This document shows, piece by piece, positions 52,223 to 60,793 of a stretch of DNA of 64,000 nt. The DNA is from Rothia nasisuis (GTDB taxonomy: Bacteria; Actinomycetota; Actinomycetes; Actinomycetales; Micrococcaceae): contig NZ_CAKMSB010000003.1 of NCBI RefSeq assembly GCF_928381405.1, positions 1-64,000 on the forward strand, given 5' to 3'. The translations under genes were made by a program, and so were the position numbers. Under the pieces are notes generated by a model. That model worked only from the letters and a program-made list of their open reading frames with translations, had not been told where the DNA came from and did not search any database. Each line of letters begins with the position of its first letter. Within the stretch, counting starts at the first letter, position 1.

Positions 52223-54121
52223 TTACAGGCGGCGCGGCCGAAGCAGCAACATGGCTATAGCAATGACCAGCAAGACCGAAGCCTCGTGCACCAACATGCC
52301 AATTGCCATGGTCACCCCGCCGAAGAAGACACCGGCCACCAGCAAAGCCACAGTCAACAGGGCAAGGGCGATATTAACCTTCATGGTGCGCACCGTGCTC
52401 TTGGCCAGGCCCAGGGCATAGGGCAGGCGGTCTAAGCGGTCAGACATGAGCGCCAAATCCGCTGTTTCAAGGGCCGCGGGTGAGCCGGCAGCGCCCATAG
52501 CAACCCCCACATCAGCAACCGCCAGGGCGGGAGTATCATTCACCCCATCCCCCACCATAGCCACCGTGCGGCCAGCGGCCTGTAGCTCCCGAACCAGCTC
52601 CAACTTGCCCTCGGGCAGCATAGCCGCGCGGACGTCGTCCAGCCCCAACTGCTGCCCCACAGAGCGGGCAACGGGCTCAGCATCCCCGGTCGCCATAACC
52701 ACCTTAATGCCGCGGCGGTGCAGCTCATCAATGGCGGCCTTAGCCTCGGGCCGTACCGTATCGGCAACAGCAACCAGACCAACCGCCTGCCCGTTCACAC
52801 CCACAAACATGGCAGTCTTCCCCTGCACCTGAAAATCTCGTAGCAGGGCCTCGTCAGCCCCGGTCTCAAGCAGCTGGGCCGAGCCCACCGCCACCTGCAC
52901 CGTGGGCACCTCAGCAGCCAGGGCAGCCCGGCTAGTACCGGCCGACCTCGTATCAGGCACCCGAGCGTCAGGCACCTGAGTAGGCACCCGGGCGAGCACG
53001 CCGCGTCCGACCACCGCCTCAGCCTGCTGAGGCAGCACAACCGGCACCCCGCGCTCCTGCGCCCCGCGCACCACCGCATCAGCCAGCGGGTGGTGGGCAG
53101 CGCTCTCAGCGGCAGCGGCTAAAGCCAGTACCTGCTCCTCGCTATACCCGGTATCAAGAGCCAGCACATCGGTGAGCTCCGGGGTGCCGTGGGTCAGCGT
53201 ACCGGTCTTATCAACCACTAAAGTGTCAACCGCAGCGGTACGCTCCAGGTATTCACCACCCTTAATCAGCACCCCGTCTTTAGCTGATCGACCAATACCG
53301 GCTACCACCGAGACCGGAATAGAAATCACCAGGGCACCGGGGCAGGCAATCACAAGAATGGTCAGCGCCAGCTCAACATTGCGGGTCAGGACGCCGGCAA
53401 GCAAGGCCCCGATCATCACGGCAGGGGTGTAGTACTGGGAAAATTTCTCAAGGAAAGTCTGGGTTTTAGCGCGGTCGTCCTGGGCATCCTCAACCCGGCG
53501 GATGATAGTGGCCAGCATAGAATCACCACCGATCCCGCGGGCCTCAACCTGCAGGCTACCTGAGCGCAGCCAGGTGCCGGCAAAAACCTGAGCCCCCACC
53601 GACTTTTCAGCTGGCACAGACTCCCCGGTAATCGTGGCTTCAGCCACGGCACCGTGGCCCCCGGTGACTTCGCCGTCCACCGGAACCTGCTCGCCAGAGC
53701 GCACCAGCACGGTGTCCCCGGGGCTCAGCTGCCACAGTTCAACCGTCTCAGTTTCAACCTCGCCACCTTCTTGCAGGCGGATGCGGCGGGCAGTCTCAGG
53801 AGCTGCCTCCACCAAATCACTCAGAGCCTGCCGGGTCTTAGCCATGGTCGTGCGCTCTAAGGCCTTACCCACAGCAAAGAGGAAGGTAACAGCTGCAGCC
53901 TCCCAATAGTTATGAATGACAACAGCGCCCACCGCCGCAATCACTACCAGCAGGTCAATAGAAATCATCTTCACCCGCAGCGCGGCGATGGCCGAACCGG
54001 CAATCTGCCAGCCGGCCACCACGCTTGCTACGACCATGAAGAACTCATACCCGGTAACCCAGGCAGTCATAATAAGAGCAGCAGCCCCCAGGGCCGAGCC
54101 CCACATCCTAAGGTGTTTCAT
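52223..54121 (-). CDS. P1B-type heavy-metal ATPase with CPG motif
   Basis: 632 residues, about eight membrane segments, no N-terminal metal-binding domain. P-type signatures: TGES (near 166), phosphorylation motif DKTGTLTHG (Asp near 304), GDGVNDTPAL near 530. The transmembrane metal motif is ACPGALVIS (Cys near 260), with Gly replacing the second Cys of the usual CPC of copper, zinc or cadmium pumps; the metal is therefore uncertain. A separate HMA protein gene lies 12 bases upstream and would supply the missing domain. ATG 54121 has GGGGAGGG five bases ahead. A divergently placed regulator is not present; the Crp/Fnr gene is upstream on the same strand. Confidence 0.9.
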   Translation of the reverse strand: MKHLRMWGSALGAAALIMTAWVTGYEFFMVVASVVAGWQIAGSAIAALRVKMISIDLLVVIAAVGAVVIHNYWEAAAVTFLFAVGKALERTTMAKTRQALSDLVEAAPETARRIRLQEGGEVETETVELWQLSPGDTVLVRSGEQVPVDGEVTGGHGAVAEATITGESVPAEKSVGAQVFAGTWLRSGSLQVEARGIGGDSMLATIIRRVEDAQDDRAKTQTFLEKFSQYYTPAVMIGALLAGVLTRNVELALTILVIACPGALVISIPVSVVAGIGRSAKDGVLIKGGEYLERTAAVDTLVVDKTGTLTHGTPELTDVLALDTGYSEEQVLALAAAAESAAHHPLADAVVRGAQERGVPVVLPQQAEAVVGRGVLARVPTQVPDARVPDTRSAGTSRAALAAEVPTVQVAVGSAQLLETGADEALLRDFQVQGKTAMFVGVNGQAVGLVAVADTVRPEAKAAIDELHRRGIKVVMATGDAEPVARSVGQQLGLDDVRAAMLPEGKLELVRELQAAGRTVAMVGDGVNDTPALAVADVGVAMGAAGSPAALETADLALMSDRLDRLPYALGLAKSTVRTMKVNIALALLTVALLVAGVFFGGVTMAIGMLVHEASVLLVIAIAMLLLRPRRL

Positions 54122-54133
54122 GGCCACCCTCCC

Positions 54134-54361
54134 CTAAATACTCGAAGGGCGGGCGGTGTAGCCCACCTCAGCCACAGCATCAACAAGCTGAGGGACGGTC
54201 ACCTGCGCAGCGTCATAGTCAACCAGAATACGACCCGAGGAGAACTTGACTACGGCGTTCTCAACCCCGGGCAAACCTCCCAGCTTATTCTCAATCTTCT
54301 TGACACAGGAGGGGCAAGAGAATTCATCGGAACGGAGAGTAATGGAACGAGTGTCTGACAT
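54134..54361 (-). CDS. Stand-alone HMA (heavy-metal-associated) domain protein
   Basis: 75 residues, a ferredoxin-like metallochaperone fold. The metal-binding motif is SCPSCVKKIE (CxxC at about 16-19), followed by GVENAVVKFSSGRILVDYD and a final VAEVGY, where many copper chaperones have Tyr or Phe. It probably carries the ion to the ATPase encoded 12 bases downstream. ATG 54361 is preceded by AGGAAG. A perfect FNR-type palindrome lies 72 bases upstream of the start. Confidence 0.92.
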   Translation of the reverse strand: MSDTRSITLRSDEFSCPSCVKKIENKLGGLPGVENAVVKFSSGRILVDYDAAQVTVPQLVDAVAEVGYTARPSSI

Positions 54362-54432
54362 GGCTAAACTTCCTTTCTGTTTGCTACCTCTGTCGAGGTA
54401 CTTTCAGATTAGAAGTTCGGGGAGGCAAGAAC

Positions 54433-54448
54433 ATTGACTCCCGTCAAT
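54433..54448. promoter_or_regulatory. FNR-type box ATTGAC-TCCC-GTCAAT
   Basis: A perfect 16-bp palindrome with the TTGAN-N4-NTCAA layout of Crp/Fnr-family sites, between the end of the Crp/Fnr gene (54459) and the start of the HMA gene (54361). It is the obvious candidate operator for the regulator encoded next to it. Confidence 0.65.
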
Positions 54449-54458
54449 TAAGCAAAAA

Positions 54459-55214
54459 TTAGTTCTCCGCTACCCGGGCCAGGGCCGCCACGTCCAGCAG
54501 GGCCACCCACCGGCGTCCTGAATCAATGAGCCCCTGCTTCTTCCACGCTGCCATCACTCGAGAAGCCGACTCCACGGTAGTACCTGCCATACCGGCTATA
54601 TCAGCGCGGCTCACGTCAGCGGTCAGGACGCGCACACCGTCAGCGCGGGTAGCCCCCAGCTTGGTATTCAGGTGCAACAGGACGTCAGCAACCCGCTGCG
54701 TCACCGGCAGGGTGGCCTGAGCGATTTCATTGTGCCGCACCCGGGCCAGGCGTTCCTGTTGGAGGTTGAGGATCTGCACGGCCAGGGCGGGATGTTCCTG
54801 CACCAGGTCTGCAAGCTCAGTGGCCGGCAGGTAGAGGGCACACAGGGGCTCAAGGGCCAGCACAGAGTCGGTGAGGACGCCCGGGCCCGAGTGCACAGGG
54901 CCCAGCACGTCGCCGGGGGCGGCAAGATCAAGGGTGAGACTGCGACCATCTGCGGTATCGTGCACGATCTTGGCCAAGCCAGCCATCACAATGTAGGAGC
55001 CCTCGGCGGCATCCCCGGCTCGCAGCACTGTTTCACCGGGGCCCCAGGCGCGGGCCTTGAGTCGGTGGCTCAGCTCTAGCAGGTCAGCCTCGGGCAGGTG
55101 CCCGGTCAGCGGTGAGCGGGTAAGAGCCTGCAAGCGGGTTGCCTGCGAGCAGTGATGAGCCCCGGCCTGACCACGAGAATCATGGCGGTGATGGGTGCAG
55201 GGGTTATCTGTCAT
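54459..55214 (-). CDS. Crp/Fnr-family regulator with Cys/His-rich N-terminus
   Basis: 251 residues. The first 24 contain Cys6, His8, His9, His11, His20, His21 and Cys22, a possible metal or redox site unlike the four-Cys cluster of FNR. A cyclic-nucleotide-fold domain follows (about 40-150), then a long dimer helix and a winged helix-turn-helix near 185-225 (VSRADIAGMAGTTVESASRVMAAWKKQGLI). ATG 55214 lies six bases after TAGAGT without a proper ribosome site (leaderless). Regulating the adjacent HMA-ATPase unit is likely, given the FNR-type box at 54433. The arrangement recalls the flp operons of lactic-acid bacteria, where an FNR-like protein is linked with a metal ATPase. Confidence 0.88.
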   Translation of the reverse strand: MTDNPCTHHRHDSRGQAGAHHCSQATRLQALTRSPLTGHLPEADLLELSHRLKARAWGPGETVLRAGDAAEGSYIVMAGLAKIVHDTADGRSLTLDLAAPGDVLGPVHSGPGVLTDSVLALEPLCALYLPATELADLVQEHPALAVQILNLQQERLARVRHNEIAQATLPVTQRVADVLLHLNTKLGATRADGVRVLTADVSRADIAGMAGTTVESASRVMAAWKKQGLIDSGRRWVALLDVAALARVAEN

Positions 55215-55266
55215 ACCTCTACTCTACGCCTCAGTATTCACGGGGCAGGCTGAGCCGCTACCGGGT

Positions 55267-55617
55267 CTAGTCACCGGGGGTAAAAGTGACAACCAGGCCG
55301 TCCTTCTCACCAAAGCGCTCCAGATGGCCACCCACTACCTGCTCCAGGCGCTCGCGCTTCTCGGCGTCCTCAGCATAGACGTGCAAAATCAGGCGGTCAG
55401 CGCCGTCAAGGGGTTGCACCAGAATATCTGCGTAGCCACCAAAGTTGCCATCGCGATTAAAAGTGAGGCGGTGACCGTCCGCAATTTCTTCAGCCAGAAT
55501 CTTATGGCCAAAGTGGCTCGCTAATTGTTTGGCATAGCGGGCAGGACGGTCGGTGGCAACAAGGGCACGCGAACGGGCAGTCAGGGTTTCAAGAGCGGGA
55601 TACGCAGAGTCAGACAC
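55267..55617 (-). CDS. DUF2218 family protein
   Basis: 116 residues, soluble. The family pattern is clear: SRALVATDRPARYAKQLASHFGHK near 16-39, RLTFNRDGNFGGYADI, and LEQVVGGHLERFGEKDGLVV near the end. DUF2218 genes often lie close to siderophore or iron-related genes in actinobacteria; no such genes are here. Starts at GTG 55617 with AGAAAGG about six bases before. Function not established. Confidence 0.85.
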   Translation of the reverse strand: MSDSAYPALETLTARSRALVATDRPARYAKQLASHFGHKILAEEIADGHRLTFNRDGNFGGYADILVQPLDGADRLILHVYAEDAEKRERLEQVVGGHLERFGEKDGLVVTFTPGD

Positions 55618-55849
55618 GGCAGACCTTTCTTCTAGGTTAGGGTCACCTAATATTTTATGGTATGCGGCTGGGTCGCGCCAGAATTACGCCACCTGGTGAT
55701 TCTCTTGCCTGGCGTCACACCCCTCCCTCTCGTCAGCGCCCACTCCCCCGGCGTAGACTGGACGGGTACATCAGCGCCGCCATCCACAGGGCGGCGCACT
55801 TTCATGATCTGGGCCACACACCCACACGAGTATCTACGGATTTTCACGA

Positions 55850-57325
55850 ATGTCTTCTGAGAACACCGCGGCTCACAAACCCGCACCCGCACCCACCAGC
55901 GCCCTTGACCGCTATTTCAAAATCACCGAACGCGGCTCCACCCTCTCCACCGAAGTCCGCGGTGGCCTAGCGACCTTCTTCGCCATGGCCTATATCGTGG
56001 TTCTTAACCCCCTTATCCTGGGCCTGGGCCTCGACGGCGCAGGTAACGCCCTCGGCGTTGAACGCGTTGCAGCGGCAACCGCACTGGTGGCGGGTGTTCT
56101 GACCATCGGCATGGGCATTTGGGCCCGTCAGCCCTTCGCCATGGCGGCGGGCCTGGGCGTCAACGCCCTGCTGGCCTCCACCATCGCCACCACCCCCAAC
56201 CTGACCTGGCCCCAAATCATGGGCCTGGTGGTGTGGGCCGGTATCGTCATGGCTATTCTGGTGCTCACCGGCTTCCGCCGCGCCGTTTTTGAGGCCGTGC
56301 CCGAGTCCCTCAAAACCGCCATCGTCGTGGGCATCGGTCTCTTCATCTCACTCATTGGCCTGGTCAACGCTGGTATCGTCCGCCGTATGCCCGATGCTGC
56401 CGGCACCACCGTGCCCGTCTCTTTCGGCGCGGGCGGCCACTTGCAGGGCTGGCCCATCTTCGTCTTCCTCTTCGGCCTCTTCCTCACCATCGCCCTCTTT
56501 ATTCGCAATGTGCGCGGTGCGATTCTGATCGGTGTGATTGCCTCCACCGTTCTGGCAGTTGTACTAGAAAACGTCTGGCCTTCGGGCTCGTCCATGGATT
56601 CCCCTACCGGCTGGTCCCTCATGATTCCCGGCATCCCCGCCCAGTGGATCGGTCACCCCGACCTTTCCCTGCTGGGGTCTGTTGACATGGTCGGCGCTTT
56701 CTCCGCCTCTTCCCTGGGCACCCTGGGTGCCACCATGCTCATGTTCGCGATTCTGCTTGCAGTCTTCTTCGACGTCATGGGCACCTCGGTCGGGTTGGCC
56801 TCCGAAGCTGGCACCATCGACGAAGACGGCAAGATTGAGAACATCGATAGGGTGCTACTCATCGACGCCGCCGGTTCCGTACTCGGTGGTGGCTCCTCGT
56901 CCTCAGCCCATCAGATCTTCGTGGAATCAGCCACCGGCATCGGTGAAGGTGCCCGCACCGGCTTCGCCAACGTGGTCACCGGCGCACTCTTCCTGCTGGC
57001 CGTCTTCATCTCACCGCTGGTGTCGATAGTGCCCTTCGAGGCTGTTGCTCCCGCCCTGGTCGTCGTGGGCTTCCTGATGGTCCGCCAGGCCGTTCACATC
57101 GACTGGACCGACTGGGGCCTGGGTATTCCCGCCTTCCTCACCATCATCATGATGCCCTTCACCTACTCCATTGCCGACGGTATCGGTGCCGGCTTCATCG
57201 CTTTCACCTTCATCCGCCTGGTGCAGGGCCGCGGCAAGGAGGTGCACCCGATTATGTACATCGTCTCGGCTGCCTTCCTGGTCTTCTTCGGCATGGGCGT
57301 GATTGAGGGCTGGATGCATGCCTAG
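55850..57325 (+). CDS. NCS2-family purine permease (AzgA-like)
   Basis: 491 residues, about 13-14 membrane segments. The AzgA branch is indicated by LDRYFKITERGSTLSTEVRGGLATFFAMAYIVVLNP (shortened: GSTLSTEVRGGLATF near 28), VGIGLFISLIGLVNAG, FFDVMGTSVGLASEAG and GGGSSSSAHQIFVESATGIGEGARTG region, and LMVRQAVHIDWTD. It probably imports hypoxanthine, guanine or adenine with protons. No ribosome site is clear before ATG 55850 and no purine riboswitch was recognised. A 27-bp terminator follows. Confidence 0.92.
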   Translation: MSSENTAAHKPAPAPTSALDRYFKITERGSTLSTEVRGGLATFFAMAYIVVLNPLILGLGLDGAGNALGVERVAAATALVAGVLTIGMGIWARQPFAMAAGLGVNALLASTIATTPNLTWPQIMGLVVWAGIVMAILVLTGFRRAVFEAVPESLKTAIVVGIGLFISLIGLVNAGIVRRMPDAAGTTVPVSFGAGGHLQGWPIFVFLFGLFLTIALFIRNVRGAILIGVIASTVLAVVLENVWPSGSSMDSPTGWSLMIPGIPAQWIGHPDLSLLGSVDMVGAFSASSLGTLGATMLMFAILLAVFFDVMGTSVGLASEAGTIDEDGKIENIDRVLLIDAAGSVLGGGSSSSAHQIFVESATGIGEGARTGFANVVTGALFLLAVFISPLVSIVPFEAVAPALVVVGFLMVRQAVHIDWTDWGLGIPAFLTIIMMPFTYSIADGIGAGFIAFTFIRLVQGRGKEVHPIMYIVSAAFLVFFGMGVIEGWMHA

Positions 57326-57372
57326 CCCTCAAGCGCTCTAGGAGGCCGAGCCAGGCATCCACCAACATCTGC

Positions 57373-57433
57373 CCCCGCTCTTTCTCTCCTTTCTACGGTA
57401 ATTAGCACCGTAGAAAGGAGCGAAAGAGCGGGG
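57373..57433 (+). terminator. 27-bp stem terminator after the purine permease
   Basis: Arms 57373-57399 and 57407-57433 pair with one mismatch (CTCCTTTCTACGGT at the tip side), seven-base loop, followed by TTTATATTT. Confidence 0.88.
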
Positions 57434-57448
57434 TTTATATTTACCCGT

Positions 57449-57454
57449 TAGAGT
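57449..57454 (+). promoter_or_regulatory. -10 box TAGAGT for leaderless ychJ
   Basis: TAGAGT ends seven bases before ATG 57462 and no ribosome site is present. Confidence 0.5.
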
Positions 57455-57461
57455 AGTAACC

Positions 57462-57884
57462 ATGCTCGAACCCGATACCCGCTGCCCCTGCGGTACCGGC
57501 GAAACCTATGGCGCCTGTTGCGGCCGCTACCACACCCGTTTTGCTCAGACCGGCGACCTGACAGCGCCCACGCCCGAGGCCCTCATGCGCTCCCGCTTCA
57601 GTGCCTTTGCAGTAGGCCTGCCCGGTTACCTACTGGCCAGCTGGCACCCCAGCACCCGGCCTGCGTCCTTAGATCTTGACTCCAGCCTGCGCTGGTACCG
57701 CCTCGACATTCTCAGTACGGCAGGTGGCCCCTTCGATACCAGCGGTGGCGTAGAGTTTGCCGCCTACTACCGGTCAGTGCCGGGCACACCCGAGGACGAG
57801 CGGGTGCGCGGGGTGCAGACCGAGGTCTCCCGCTTCACCAAGGACGGCGGGGCCTGGTACTACGTTGATGGTGAGGTCAGCTAA
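57462..57884 (+). CDS. YchJ-family (UPF0225) SEC-C motif protein
   Basis: 140 residues. The N-terminal zinc-binding SEC-C motif is CPCGTGETYGACC (residues 8-20), followed by the YchJ middle region APTPEALMRSRFSAFAVGLPGYLLASWHPSTRP, of which MRSRFSAF is the core, and a NTF2-like fold ending WYYVDGEV. Function of YchJ is not established. Leaderless start after TAGAGT (57449-57454). Terminator 57901-57962. Confidence 0.93.
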   Translation: MLEPDTRCPCGTGETYGACCGRYHTRFAQTGDLTAPTPEALMRSRFSAFAVGLPGYLLASWHPSTRPASLDLDSSLRWYRLDILSTAGGPFDTSGGVEFAAYYRSVPGTPEDERVRGVQTEVSRFTKDGGAWYYVDGEVS

Positions 57885-57900
57885 CCCCGGCAGACTTCTT

Positions 57901-57962
57901 CGCCCTATCCCTTTTCTCATGGCCCCAGAGATTATCTCGGGGCCAAGAGAGAGGATAGGGCG
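57901..57962. terminator. Nested hairpin between ychJ and the spermidine-synthase-like gene
   Basis: CGCCCTATCC (57901-57910) pairs with 57953-57962; inside, TGGCCCCAGAGA/TCTCGGGGCCA forms a second stem. It lies between convergent genes. Confidence 0.75.
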
Positions 57963-57993
57963 ATTACTTTATTGACCAGCGCGAAGCTGAATA

Positions 57994-58899
57994 TTACTGA
58001 CCGGCGCGAAGTTGGGCCAGGTCAACCTCTGGTTGGGCGTCGCGACGCGGGGTAGCCGAACGAGTAAAGTCGCGCACCCAGGCGTCGTCCTTGTATTGGG
58101 CAGGCACACCGCCACCTAGCAGGCGCTTAGTGATTGCGGCGGCTGCCAGATCACCCGCCACCGGCAGGGGCGCGTTTGACCCGGCAATGATGACGTTGCC
58201 CTTGCGCCTCCCCTTGAGCATGGCCGGGTCTGCCACGATGCAGGTATGTTCAAAGACCTGCGCGATAGCGGCAGCCTCAGCGCGAGCCCCGGCCAGGGAG
58301 CGGTCGTCGCCGCAGTTGATGATGTAGAGCCCGCCCGGGGTCAGCGAGCGCTCGGCCAGCTGGGTAAATTCGAGGGTGGTCAGTGGTTCCGGGGTGATGT
58401 AGCCGGCAAAGACGTCGCGGATGATGATGTCGCGGGAGGCCGGGGCAAAACCTTCGGTGACGGCGCGGGCTTCGCCGACCCTGATCTTGAGGGTGGGGGC
58501 CTTGGGCAGGTCGAACCATTCGCGCACGTAGGCGGCGAGTTTGCCGTCAAGTTCAACGACGGTATTGTGGGAGGCCGGGTAGACGTCGGCCAGGTATCGG
58601 CCCATGGAGCAGGCCCCGCCGCCTAGGTGGGTGATGCGGAGGTGTGCGGGGTCCAGGTGGGTATCAACGAAGGACTCAATGACGGTGGCCAGCCAGCGCA
58701 TATATTCGAAGTCAAGTTCACGGGGCTGATCGAGCACGATGTGGGAGGATTCCATGCCGTTGATTTCGAGCACCCAACCACCGGGAGTGTAATCGTCCTC
58801 AATCAGCTCGGCGATGCCGGTGTCGATGGGGTAGGTGCCTTCGGTGAGGGCTACGGGGGCTTCTACCTGCTTTTTGGGGGTTCGTCTGCGCTGTGCCAC
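57994..58899 (-). CDS. Spermidine-synthase-like methyltransferase-fold protein
   Basis: 301 residues. Class I Rossmann fold: ITHLGGGACSMGRYLADVYP (glycine loop near 92), VVELDGKLAAYVREWF (acidic residue binding the ribose, near 117), IRVGEARAV and DIIIRDVFAGYITPEPLTT. Actinobacterial proteins of this type are annotated as fused-less spermidine synthases; the residues for polyamine binding are not all visible, so real activity is doubtful. GTG 58899 lies six bases after TAGGCT (58906-58911), leaderless. Single gene. Confidence 0.85.
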   Translation of the reverse strand: MAQRRRTPKKQVEAPVALTEGTYPIDTGIAELIEDDYTPGGWVLEINGMESSHIVLDQPRELDFEYMRWLATVIESFVDTHLDPAHLRITHLGGGACSMGRYLADVYPASHNTVVELDGKLAAYVREWFDLPKAPTLKIRVGEARAVTEGFAPASRDIIIRDVFAGYITPEPLTTLEFTQLAERSLTPGGLYIINCGDDRSLAGARAEAAAIAQVFEHTCIVADPAMLKGRRKGNVIIAGSNAPLPVAGDLAAAAITKRLLGGGVPAQYKDDAWVRDFTRSATPRRDAQPEVDLAQLRAGQ

Positions 58900-58964
58900 C
58901 CCTCTAGCCTAGTGGGTGAGTGGGCCCAGCGGGGCTTGCTAGAGTGAGAAAGCAGTCATTGTGA

Positions 58965-59588
58965 GTGAAAGGACGCGCGCCCGTGGGTTTTGTGGCTGAT
59001 GGCCGGTATGTGTTGGCGCCGGTGGGCGCTGAAGACGCCGAGAAGTATGTTGACCTACAGTTGCGGTGCCTGGCGGAAACCTATAACGGGCTTGTAGACC
59101 CGGAGTTCGGTGCCCGGCAGGCTGCTAACCGAGAGGGCTGGCTCGAAGAGTTTGCCGAGAATATCGCCGCTCCCGGCGCACGAGCCTTTTTTGCCTACGA
59201 GAACCCGGCGTGGACGCCCACCGGTGGCCTATCGTGTGCCGTCGGCGGGGTGATTGATTGGGGGGCCCCGGTCGGATTTTCGCTTTCCCGCCCCGGCCCT
59301 TTGGCTTGGGAGCTTGGCATCGGCCTGCCCCCGGTTGATGAAGGCACCCGGGAGCTCACCCATCTTTATACCCTTGCCTCGACTCATGGGACGGGGTTAG
59401 GCGCTGCCCTCTTTGACGCTGTTCTTTACCCAGATGAGCCTGCCTATCTGTGGTACATCGTGGGGAACGGTCGGGCGGTCGAGTTTTACCGACGCCGGGG
59501 CTTTGAGGACGAGGGGTGCCCTGTCGACTGCGGTGGGGCCTGGGGTTCTGCCCGGACGGCCCGTATGTATCGCGGGCTCACTCTTTAA
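58965..59588 (+). CDS. GNAT-family N-acetyltransferase
   Basis: 207 residues. The acetyl-CoA loop is HGTGLGAALFDAVL (near 143-156), preceded by LTHLYTLAS and followed by LWYIVGNGRAVEFYRRRGFEDEG, a typical GNAT motif B. Substrate unknown. GTG 58965 gives the longest frame; GTG 58983 (after GAAAGGA) is an alternative. TAGAGT at 58940-58945 is a possible -10 box. Both neighbours start close by, the upstream one divergently. Confidence 0.85.
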   Translation: MKGRAPVGFVADGRYVLAPVGAEDAEKYVDLQLRCLAETYNGLVDPEFGARQAANREGWLEEFAENIAAPGARAFFAYENPAWTPTGGLSCAVGGVIDWGAPVGFSLSRPGPLAWELGIGLPPVDEGTRELTHLYTLASTHGTGLGAALFDAVLYPDEPAYLWYIVGNGRAVEFYRRRGFEDEGCPVDCGGAWGSARTARMYRGLTL

Positions 59589-59662
59589 GGAGCCAGATAC
59601 TAACACCCGTCCACCGCCACAAGATATTTTACTTTGAAAGTATTTTCTGGGATGGTGGGTAT

Positions 59663-60793
59663 ATGAGCACCTCCACCAAAGCCCCGGCAGGTAGCGCAGA
59701 AGACCACTCCACGCGTGGCTCCTATGTGCACGCCGGTGAAGAATACAACCGCGACACCGCCTATATCGAGGACCGCATCGTCGCGAATCCGGCAGCCACC
59801 GCAGTGACCGCCCCGGAGCACCGCCTCTGGCAGGTCAAGCCCGGCGCCTACCACCTGGTTGCAGCCCGCGCCTGCCCCTGGGCCAACCGTACCCTGATTG
59901 TGCGCCGTCTGCTGGGGCTCGAAGATGCTATCTCAGCCGGTATGCCCGGCCCCACCCATGATGCCCGTTCTTGGACCTTCGATCTGGACGAAGACGGTAG
60001 GGATCCTGTGCTCGGCATTGAACGTCTGCAGCAGGCCTACCTCACCCGCTTTCCCGACTACCCGCGCGGTATCACCGTACCGGCCATCGTTGATATTGAG
60101 ACCGGCGCCGTGGTGACCAACAACTTCCCTCAAATCACCGAGGACTTCTCGAAGGAGTGGACAGCCTACCAGCGTGAGGGCTCCCCCGACCTGTGGCCCG
60201 CTGAGCTTGAGGACGAGATGCGCGATGTGATGAGGCGTATCTACACCGAAATCAACAACGGGGTCTACCGCTGCGGTTTTGCTGGTTCTCACAAGGCCTA
60301 CGAGGACGCCTACAAGCGTCTCTGGGATGCCCTCGACTGGGTTGAGGAGCGCCTGGCTACCCGCCGCTACCTCATGGGGGACCACATCACTGAAGCCGAT
60401 GTGCGCCTCTTCACCACCCTGGTACGCTTCGACGCGGTCTATTACAGCCACTTTAAGTGCAACCGCCAGACCCTGGCCTCCATGCCCAACCTGTGGGGCT
60501 ACGCCCGTGACCTTTTCCAGACACCCGGCTTTGGCGACACCGTGGACTTCCAGCAAATCAAGGAGCACTACTACATCGTTCACGAGGACATCAACCCCAC
60601 CCAGCTTGTTCCTGCTGGCCCTGACCTCTCGGGCTGGCTGACCCCGCACGGCCGCGAGGCTCTGGGGGGCTCCCCCTTCAACACGGACGCCGGTGCCACC
60701 GCCCCTGCCCCCGTGCGGGAGGCCGAGCGGGTGGCCTCCGGCCACAGCCCGCTCTACCCGGCAGGTACAGAATCCTCAGGTGCGAAGAAGTGA
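59663..60793 (+). CDS. Xi-class glutathione transferase / glutathionyl-hydroquinone-reductase-like protein
   Basis: 376 residues. The catalytic motif ARACPWANR (Cys near 72) and the family markers TVPAIVDIETGAVVTNNF, ITEDF, WPAELEDEM, NNGVYRCGFAGSHKAYEDAYKRLWDALDWVEERL (core GVYRCGFAGSH), YLMGDHITEADVRLFTTLVRFD and HFKCNRQ are all present. It reduces glutathionyl- or, in actinobacteria, possibly mycothiol-linked quinones. ATG 59663 is preceded by GGGATGGTGGG. About 30 residues at the C-terminus are Ala/Pro-rich. Its 3' end overlaps the convergent lipase-like gene by 40 bases. Confidence 0.92.
   Translation: MSTSTKAPAGSAEDHSTRGSYVHAGEEYNRDTAYIEDRIVANPAATAVTAPEHRLWQVKPGAYHLVAARACPWANRTLIVRRLLGLEDAISAGMPGPTHDARSWTFDLDEDGRDPVLGIERLQQAYLTRFPDYPRGITVPAIVDIETGAVVTNNFPQITEDFSKEWTAYQREGSPDLWPAELEDEMRDVMRRIYTEINNGVYRCGFAGSHKAYEDAYKRLWDALDWVEERLATRRYLMGDHITEADVRLFTTLVRFDAVYYSHFKCNRQTLASMPNLWGYARDLFQTPGFGDTVDFQQIKEHYYIVHEDINPTQLVPAGPDLSGWLTPHGREALGGSPFNTDAGATAPAPVREAERVASGHSPLYPAGTESSGAKK

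Noticed and set aside
55760-55850. Possible purine riboswitch before the NCS2 permease
   Set aside because: None of the conserved purine-riboswitch core sequences could be found.
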